NCBI GenBank assembly: GCA_020850915.1
Contig: JADZDV010000448.1
Coordinates: forward strand, 1 to 5,925
Reading direction: 5' to 3'
Length of the DNA stretch: 5,925 nucleotides
From: Chloroflexota bacterium
GTDB lineage: Bacteria; Chloroflexota; UBA6077; JADZDV01
The notes beneath the pieces were generated by a model. It was given only the letters and a program-made list of their open reading frames with translations, made no database searches and was not told the origin of the DNA. Shown here piece after piece: positions 5,834 to 5,925 of the stretch. The position numbers and the translations under genes were made by a program. Numbering within the stretch: position 1 is the first letter of the stretch; the number at the start of each line of letters is the position of its first letter.

Positions 5834-5925
5834 CCCCCCGCGCCTGGACCAGGGAGGAAGCGCCGACCGGGACACCAGCCCCGCACGGCCGGACGGGATA
5901 GCTACCGCGACTCCTCCGCCCGCCG
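5834..5925. other. Right-edge region, no confident gene
   Basis: The 92 bp after the PLD-like stop are very GC-rich. I see no convincing terminator: a CCTGG-A-CCAGG palindrome near 5843-5855 has no room for a loop and no T-run. On the minus strand, a frame open from the window edge reaches a TAG at 5902-5904 after seven codons (reading RRAEESR). This could be the end of a convergent gene, but seven codons prove nothing. Confidence 0.3.

Overview
The window is a GC-rich bacterial chromosomal segment. It holds five protein genes: one on the minus strand at the left, then four closely spaced genes on the plus strand. GTG and TTG starts, strong GC bias at third codon positions and the protein types together suggest a high-GC soil or thermophile-type bacterium. 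A Chloroflexota (Thermomicrobia-like) host is my best guess, but this is weak inference; nothing in the window is a taxonomic marker. I see no RNA gene, CRISPR array, insertion sequence, integrase or phage gene.

Layout. Positions 75-746 (minus) encode a divergent short-chain dehydrogenase/reductase (SDR). It appears to lack about 35-40 residues near its C-terminus and has Ser and Arg where the family has catalytic Tyr and Lys. Positions 747-932 are a divergent intergenic region with a perfect TATAAT box facing right and a 7-bp hairpin in the SDR leader. Positions 933-2948 (plus) encode an ABC exporter half-transporter with every catalytic motif intact but an Arg-rich insert of about 50 residues between the A-loop Tyr and the Walker A motif. 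After 21 bp, 2970-4073 encodes a PLP-dependent enzyme of the D-threonine aldolase / D-serine dehydratase (DSD1) family. After 27 bp, 4101-4697 encodes an unrecognised helical protein with an amphipathic N-terminus. Overlapping it by 19 bp, 4679-5833 encodes a secreted or membrane-anchored phospholipase D-superfamily protein with two complete HKD motifs. The last 92 bp are non-coding or may hold the tail of a convergent gene.

The four plus-strand genes look like one transcription unit. Their products (exporter, amino-acid enzyme, unknown protein, exported PLD-fold enzyme) do not form a pathway I can name, so the link may be no more than co-transcription. I do not see a clear new multi-gene system. 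The items most worth a second look are the insert in the ABC nucleotide-binding domain, the shortened SDR with altered catalytic residues, and the uncharacterised gene coupled to the PLD gene.
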